Assembly: GCA_007117575.1 (NCBI GenBank)
Contig: SKGH01000068.1
Coordinates: forward strand, 1 to 9,133
Source of the DNA: Candidatus Kaiserbacteria bacterium
GTDB taxonomy: Bacteria > Patescibacteriota > Minisyncoccia > Phycocordibacterales > UBA918
Direction of reading: 5' to 3'
Length of the DNA stretch: 9,133 bases
Positions 6,496 through 9,133 of this stretch are shown piece by piece. The first letter of the stretch is position 1, and the number at the start of each line of letters is the position of its first letter. The position numbers were made by a program, and so were the translations under genes. The notes below the pieces were generated by a model that searched no databases, was not told the DNA's origin, and worked only from the letters and a program-made list of their open reading frames with translations.

Positions 6496-7107
6496 CTAAT
6501 TATTTTTTTTAAGACTATCTTTTTTGACTACATCATCAACAACATCATCTGCTCCTGATCTCTCCAACAAGTCTCTACCTTTAAAGTTACTAGCCCAGTT
6601 ATCTTTTGATCGTTCAATATTTTCATACACAGTACTTGGTAAACTGCTTAACTTGGAAAAGGTAAGCTGAGCAATCTCCATACCCGGGCGCAGGATAATC
6701 GGCACATTGTTCAGGTTACAAAGTTCAAACGTGATGTTTAAAAAATGCCCAGGGTTGATAAGACCGGCTGTATTATGAATCATCAAACCCACTCGAGCCA
6801 GTGAGGATTTTCCTCCCACTTGCACCAAGTAATAATTTGAGCCGAAATACTCTTTTGAAATACCCAGTACCGACACACCCGGATGCAACACAAACTCCCC
6901 GTCTTCCCCGACCTCTATCTCACGTGTCTTGGCAAAGATTTTTCGTGCCGGATCTACCATACGTGTGAGATGTTCATCGTTTACGACAAACTTGTTTCCT
7001 AACAAAATATCATAGCTAGCCGGTTGAAGTCGTTTTCTATCGAAAGGAGTAAGTGTAATCTCACCTGCCTCAATCGCCTTCAAAATGTCTACATCAGAAA
7101 GAAACAT
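6496..7107 (-). CDS. dcd: dCTP deaminase family protein (Dcd; possibly DCD-DUT type)
   Basis: Dcd deaminates dCTP to dUTP, or to dUMP in bifunctional DCD-DUT forms, and so feeds thymidylate synthase. The product has 203 residues against 193 in E. coli. Motifs are LQPASYDILLG (27-37), the substrate loop GKSSLARVGLMIH (99-111), TAGLINPG (113-120), FELCN with the catalytic-type Glu128 (127-131) and RPGMEIAQLTF (140-150). The Gly after TA resembles bifunctional DCD-DUT proteins more than E. coli Dcd, which has TAHR. However, the Asp normally found exactly 10 residues before the catalytic Glu is Asn118. The acidic/lysine tail from about 184 to 203 is outside the conserved fold. Its ATG is five bases after the CYTH stop and its TAG is six bases before thyA, so it is the middle gene of an operon. 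No Shine-Dalgarno is seen. Confidence 0.93.
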   Translation of the reverse strand: MFLSDVDILKAIEAGEITLTPFDRKRLQPASYDILLGNKFVVNDEHLTRMVDPARKIFAKTREIEVGEDGEFVLHPGVSVLGISKEYFGSNYYLVQVGGKSSLARVGLMIHNTAGLINPGHFLNITFELCNLNNVPIILRPGMEIAQLTFSKLSSLPSTVYENIERSKDNWASNFKGRDLLERSGADDVVDDVVKKDSLKKNN

Positions 7108-7112
7108 AGTGA

Positions 7113-7787
7113 TTACTTAACAGTAAAGGTTTTGTCAGTACCATAGTACTCAGACCAATTGGCGTTGTAGTGTTCAAACATGCGCGCCAAACGATCTTGA
7201 TCCAGTTCTTCCACTCCTAATTCACTCATTAATTTTATTAACTTTTCTTTAGCTTGCACAGCCTTATTCTCATCTTCGGTGACAGTCTCAAACTCGGCTA
7301 AGTAACCATAGCCGGCATTTTTATCTATACATACATTTACATCTTTATATTGATATTCTTGCCTATCTCGTGACCATTTAGCTTGATATTCAAAGCCGGC
7401 AGACAAGACTATCTCGTCTAATTCAGCCAGTGAAATATCCACCAACTCTTCAAACTCTAACCTACTAACCGTATTTTCACTGGTACCTCCATCAAGAGAG
7501 GCCTTAATGACCAACAATACTTTATCGTCTTTTTGACGCGTTCTAACTGAGAAAGTTGAGCCCTTTTCTGTTATTGTCTTTAAACGAGCCAAGGCATCAC
7601 CGGTAAACATTTTTTTCACCGCTTCGTACAAATCTTCAATACTGCCTCCTTCAAAATAATGATTCAACTGCGAACTTTCTGCCACACACTTACAATTTAT
7701 GTCATTGTCTTGCATCTTCTTAATAAGAAGATCGGCATGTTCTTTTTCACCCAACAAAGTTTTAATCTCTATTTCGTAAATTTGCAT
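7113..7787 (-). CDS. CYTH-domain protein (CyaB/thiamine triphosphatase superfamily)
   Basis: From the chosen start the product is 224 residues. It begins MQIYEIEIKTLLG, with the signature E-x-E-x-K near residues 5-9. Typical CYTH strands follow: NHYFEGG, FSVRTRQKDDKVLLVIKAS, SRLEFEE, WSRDRQEYQY, VNVCIDKNAGYGYLAEFE. These supply the acidic and basic residues that line the triphosphate-binding tunnel. Family members hydrolyse thiamine triphosphate or inorganic triphosphate, or cyclise ATP; the substrate here is unknown. The frame also has ATGs at 7808 and 7799. ATG at 7787 is preferred because E-x-E-x-K normally sits at the extreme N-terminus and because a consensus -10 (7803-7798) lies inside the longer version. 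It is the first gene of the operon with dcd (5-base gap) and thyA, and divergent from folA. Its association with dTTP synthesis genes may hint at a nucleotide-linked role, which is inference. Confidence 0.85.
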   Translation of the reverse strand: MQIYEIEIKTLLGEKEHADLLIKKMQDNDINCKCVAESSQLNHYFEGGSIEDLYEAVKKMFTGDALARLKTITEKGSTFSVRTRQKDDKVLLVIKASLDGGTSENTVSRLEFEELVDISLAELDEIVLSAGFEYQAKWSRDRQEYQYKDVNVCIDKNAGYGYLAEFETVTEDENKAVQAKEKLIKLMSELGVEELDQDRLARMFEHYNANWSEYYGTDKTFTVK

Positions 7788-7797
7788 AATTAAATAC

Positions 7798-7825
7798 ATT
7801 ATACGCATATAAACAAGATGCGCAA
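7798..7825 (-). promoter_or_regulatory. Sigma70-like promoter of the CYTH-dcd-thyA operon
   Basis: On the minus strand, TTGCGC (7825-7820), a 16-base spacer and a perfect TATAAT (7803-7798) are present. The predicted start site near 7791 falls about four bases before the ATG at 7787, so the operon mRNA would be essentially leaderless. The ATGs at 7808 and 7799 would lie upstream of the transcript. Confidence 0.6.
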
Positions 7826-7841
7826 AATATGATAATTTTCA

Positions 7842-7867
7842 ATGACAAATTAGCGCTCTAATGTCAT
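7842..7867. promoter_or_regulatory. Operator-like dyad over the folA promoter
   Basis: ATGACA (7842-7847) plus TTAG (7850-7853) mirror CTAA (7858-7861) plus TGTCAT (7862-7867). This gives ten paired positions with an AA bulge on the left and a CGCT centre. It spans from the -35 into the -10 of folA. Because the predicted mRNA starts downstream, it should act as DNA, for instance as a repressor site, and not as an mRNA hairpin. Which protein would bind it is unknown. Confidence 0.45.
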
Positions 7868-7870
7868 AAT
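7842..7870 (+). promoter_or_regulatory. Sigma70-like promoter of folA
   Basis: ATGACA (7842-7847, 5 of 6 to TTGACA), a 17-base spacer and CATAAT (7865-7870, 5 of 6 to TATAAT) are present. The predicted start site is at 7877-7878, the first base of the folA ATG, which implies a leaderless message. It is divergent from the CYTH-dcd-thyA promoter within a gap of about 90 bases. Confidence 0.62.
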
Positions 7871-7877
7871 CACAGTC

Positions 7878-8402
7878 ATGCTTAAAGATAAAAAAGGAAG
7901 ACCGGTGCCTGTAGCAATTATAGTTGCCATGAGCAAAGAAACACGTGCCATCGGTAATGCTGATGAGTTACTGTGGCACATACCGGAAGACCTAAAACGT
8001 TTTAAAAAAATTACCAAAAACAAGCCGATAATTTTAGGCAGAAAAACCTTCCAATCCATACTAAAAATTCTAGGCAAGCCTCTTCCGGATCGGTCCAATA
8101 TAGTTGTGACTCGTGACCCGAACTATTACCATGACAATGTTAAGATAGTCACCTCTTTAAAAGAGGCATTTGCTACCGCTTTAGCTGAAGAACCAACAGA
8201 AATAATGGTCGGTGGTGGTGGTGAAATATATCAACAGACTCTACCCTATGCAGACCGTTTATACTTGACCTTAGTGGACAACTCTATAAAAGGCGATACT
8301 TTTTTCCCTGACATTTCTACAGAATTTACAATAGAGAAAGAGTACTCCCATCAACAGTTTAAAGGTATTAGCTATCAATGGTTAGATTATAAACGTAAAT
8401 AA
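7878..8402 (+). CDS. folA: Dihydrofolate reductase
   Basis: DHFR reduces dihydrofolate to tetrahydrofolate with NADPH, regenerating the cofactor that ThyA oxidises. The product is 174 residues against 159 in E. coli. The fold is recognisable throughout: PVAIIVAMSKETRAIG (10-26, first strand and Met20-like loop), LLWHIPEDLKRFKKIT (31-46, with Asp38 at the position of catalytic E. coli Asp27), KPIILGRKTFQSI (49-61, NADPH-binding GRKT), LPDRSNIVVTRD (69-80), EIMVGGGGEIY (108-118, the Gly-rich cofactor turn) and GDTFFPD (139-145). The first nine residues are a short basic extension. The ATG fits the predicted transcription start exactly and no ribosome-binding site is present. It is divergent from the dcd-thyA operon and followed after 19 bases by the HIT gene, probably on the same mRNA. 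Confidence 0.97.
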   Translation: MLKDKKGRPVPVAIIVAMSKETRAIGNADELLWHIPEDLKRFKKITKNKPIILGRKTFQSILKILGKPLPDRSNIVVTRDPNYYHDNVKIVTSLKEAFATALAEEPTEIMVGGGGEIYQQTLPYADRLYLTLVDNSIKGDTFFPDISTEFTIEKEYSHQQFKGISYQWLDYKRK

Positions 8403-8421
8403 GGAATAACCTAAATACTAT

Positions 8422-8976
8422 ATGCCCTACTATTACTCACCTTTCCGTAAAGAATACGATAAAGTTAATCGCCCGGAAAATAGATCTTCACGACCTTGTG
8501 TCTTTTGTAACCAAGAAAAAATGTCTCAAGACATGTTACGTAATCACCATAATATACCTGTAGAAAACGAGCATTATTTCTGGATTGTGAACTGGTACCC
8601 TCGTGCAGAAGCTCACACTATGTTGATACCAAAACGTCATATCATTAATATACAAGACGAAACGGACGAAGAGGTGTTGGCACGAAACTTGCTACTCAAA
8701 CAAATAACAACCATATTACAAAACACATTTTCAGACACAGGTATTGAGGTCTTTTTTCAAACCGGTAAGGGCTCGCTTAGCAGTGTCGAGCACTTACACT
8801 GGCATATTATACCGACCTTGCCCCAACACTCTCTTCCCGGTCTGGAAAAATTTGGCTATTTCTATACAACTGAGCCAGATACTAAAAAAATTATAACCAC
8901 ACCGGTAGATATCAAAATAGCCAGAAAAGGGCTTATGAAGCTTATATCAAAAACTTGCAAAAAAATGGATGAGTAA
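8422..8976 (+). CDS. HIT-family protein (histidine triad nucleotide hydrolase/transferase)
   Basis: The 184-residue product carries the histidine triad EHLHWHII (123-130, with His124, His126 and His128), which places it in the HIT superfamily of nucleotidyl hydrolases and transferases (Hint, Ap4A-hydrolase and GalT-like branches). Ahead of it are CVFC (26-29), a possible half zinc site as in several HIT and GalT-like proteins, and the strand WYPRAEAHTMLIPKRHI (58-74), typical of the family's substrate pocket. The segment GSLSSVEHLH precedes the triad, as in Ap4A-phosphorylase-like members. The exact substrate cannot be told from sequence. It follows folA by 19 bases. AAGGAA at 8401-8406 is too far from the ATG to be a standard ribosome-binding site. 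The gene ends inside a terminator-like hairpin. Confidence 0.92.
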   Translation: MPYYYSPFRKEYDKVNRPENRSSRPCVFCNQEKMSQDMLRNHHNIPVENEHYFWIVNWYPRAEAHTMLIPKRHIINIQDETDEEVLARNLLLKQITTILQNTFSDTGIEVFFQTGKGSLSSVEHLHWHIIPTLPQHSLPGLEKFGYFYTTEPDTKKIITTPVDIKIARKGLMKLISKTCKKMDE

Positions 8977-8995
8977 AGGACTCACGGTTTTTTTT
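8970..8995 (+). terminator. Weak intrinsic terminator of folA-HIT
   Basis: TGAGT (8970-8974) pairs with ACTCA (8980-8984) around an AAAGG loop, followed by CGG and a run of eight T (8988-8995). The stem is only 5 bp but the T-tract is strong. The hairpin overlaps the HIT stop codon, TAA at 8974-8976. Confidence 0.55.
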
Positions 8996-9016
8996 GAAAT
9001 AAGTTTATGGACTCAT

Positions 9017-9048
9017 GACTTACGCGTTTCTGATGAAGTTCGAGGCGC
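9017..9048 (+). repeat. Partial second copy of the palindromic element (left end)
   Basis: This stretch matches 5023-5053 at 28 of 32 aligned columns with one gap, including a run of 17 identical bases (GATGAAGTTCGAGGCGC, 9032-9048 and 5037-5053). The match starts with GACTT, within two bases of the insertion junction inferred at 5020/5021, and stops abruptly at 9048. The following GGCGCTG-ACC-CAGCCCC (9044-9060) forms a 7-bp stem with one mismatch. The copy is truncated, or is a variant whose other half lies beyond or differs from the first copy. It follows the HIT terminator in non-coding DNA. Confidence 0.7.
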
Positions 9049-9110
9049 TGACCCAGCCCCGGTTTCCGTGATCATTTATATTCTTTCGTGACTGACTAAA
9101 ACGATTTTGG

Positions 9111-9130
9111 TTTATTACGTTAGTAATAAA
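9111..9130. repeat. Perfect 8-bp inverted repeat at the right edge
   Basis: TTTATTAC (9111-9118) and GTAATAAA (9123-9130) pair perfectly around a GTTA loop. It may be a terminator stem for a gene to the right, or part of the repeat element copy. The window ends three bases later, so this cannot be decided. Confidence 0.45.
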
Positions 9131-9133
9131 TGG

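Noticed and set aside
7788..7808. Longer CYTH start at 7808 or 7799
   Set aside because: A consensus TATAAT (7803-7798) with a matching -35 lies within this extension, and the family signature E-x-E-x-K is normally at the very N-terminus, so 7787 is the better start.

Overview
The window looks like a chromosomal piece of a small-genome candidate-phylum bacterium, most likely Patescibacteria/CPR of the Parcubacteria type. This is inferred from gene content and style. The DNA is moderately AT-rich. Genes are tightly packed. No start codon has a convincing Shine-Dalgarno sequence at normal spacing. A large Sec-secreted FN3-repeat protein sits beside a membrane-tethered protein. Stops are TAA or TAG only, and full-length orthologues read through without in-frame TGA, so the standard bacterial code fits.

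Layout. Positions 1-2480 (minus) hold the first 826 codons of a secreted Ig/FN3-repeat protein that runs off the left edge. It is four bases downstream of a single-pass membrane protein with a C-terminal beta-rich domain (2485-3213, minus). Then come a 206-bp AT-rich intergenic region and glyA (3420-4700, minus). Divergent from glyA, on the plus strand, are the two halves of a small NlpC/P60-like gene (4886-5502), split by an inserted palindromic element of about 146 bp. Convergent with it is a minus-strand operon read as CYTH protein, dcd, thyA (7787 down to 5509), with gaps of 5 and 6 bases. Divergent from that operon is folA (DHFR) followed by a HIT-family protein (plus, 7878-8976). A weak intrinsic terminator follows. 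At the right edge lies a second, partial copy of the palindromic element's left end.

How the genes work together. Dcd, ThyA, DHFR and GlyA make up a compact thymidylate module: dCTP is deaminated toward dUMP, ThyA methylates dUMP with methylene-THF, DHFR recycles the resulting dihydrofolate, and GlyA recharges the one-carbon carrier. Two of these enzymes have unusual active-site positions. ThyA lacks three of the four arginines that normally hold the dUMP phosphate, and Dcd has Asn in place of the conserved Asp of its I-D-P-G motif.

The strongest unexplained signals are: (1) the palindromic element that splits the NlpC/P60 gene, whose removal together with one copy of a 5-bp flanking repeat restores the frame and protein; (2) its partial second copy near position 9030; (3) divergent sigma70-like promoters in the CYTH/folA intergenic region that imply leaderless mRNAs, with an operator-like dyad over the folA promoter; and (4) a regular four-cysteine pattern in the FN3 repeats.
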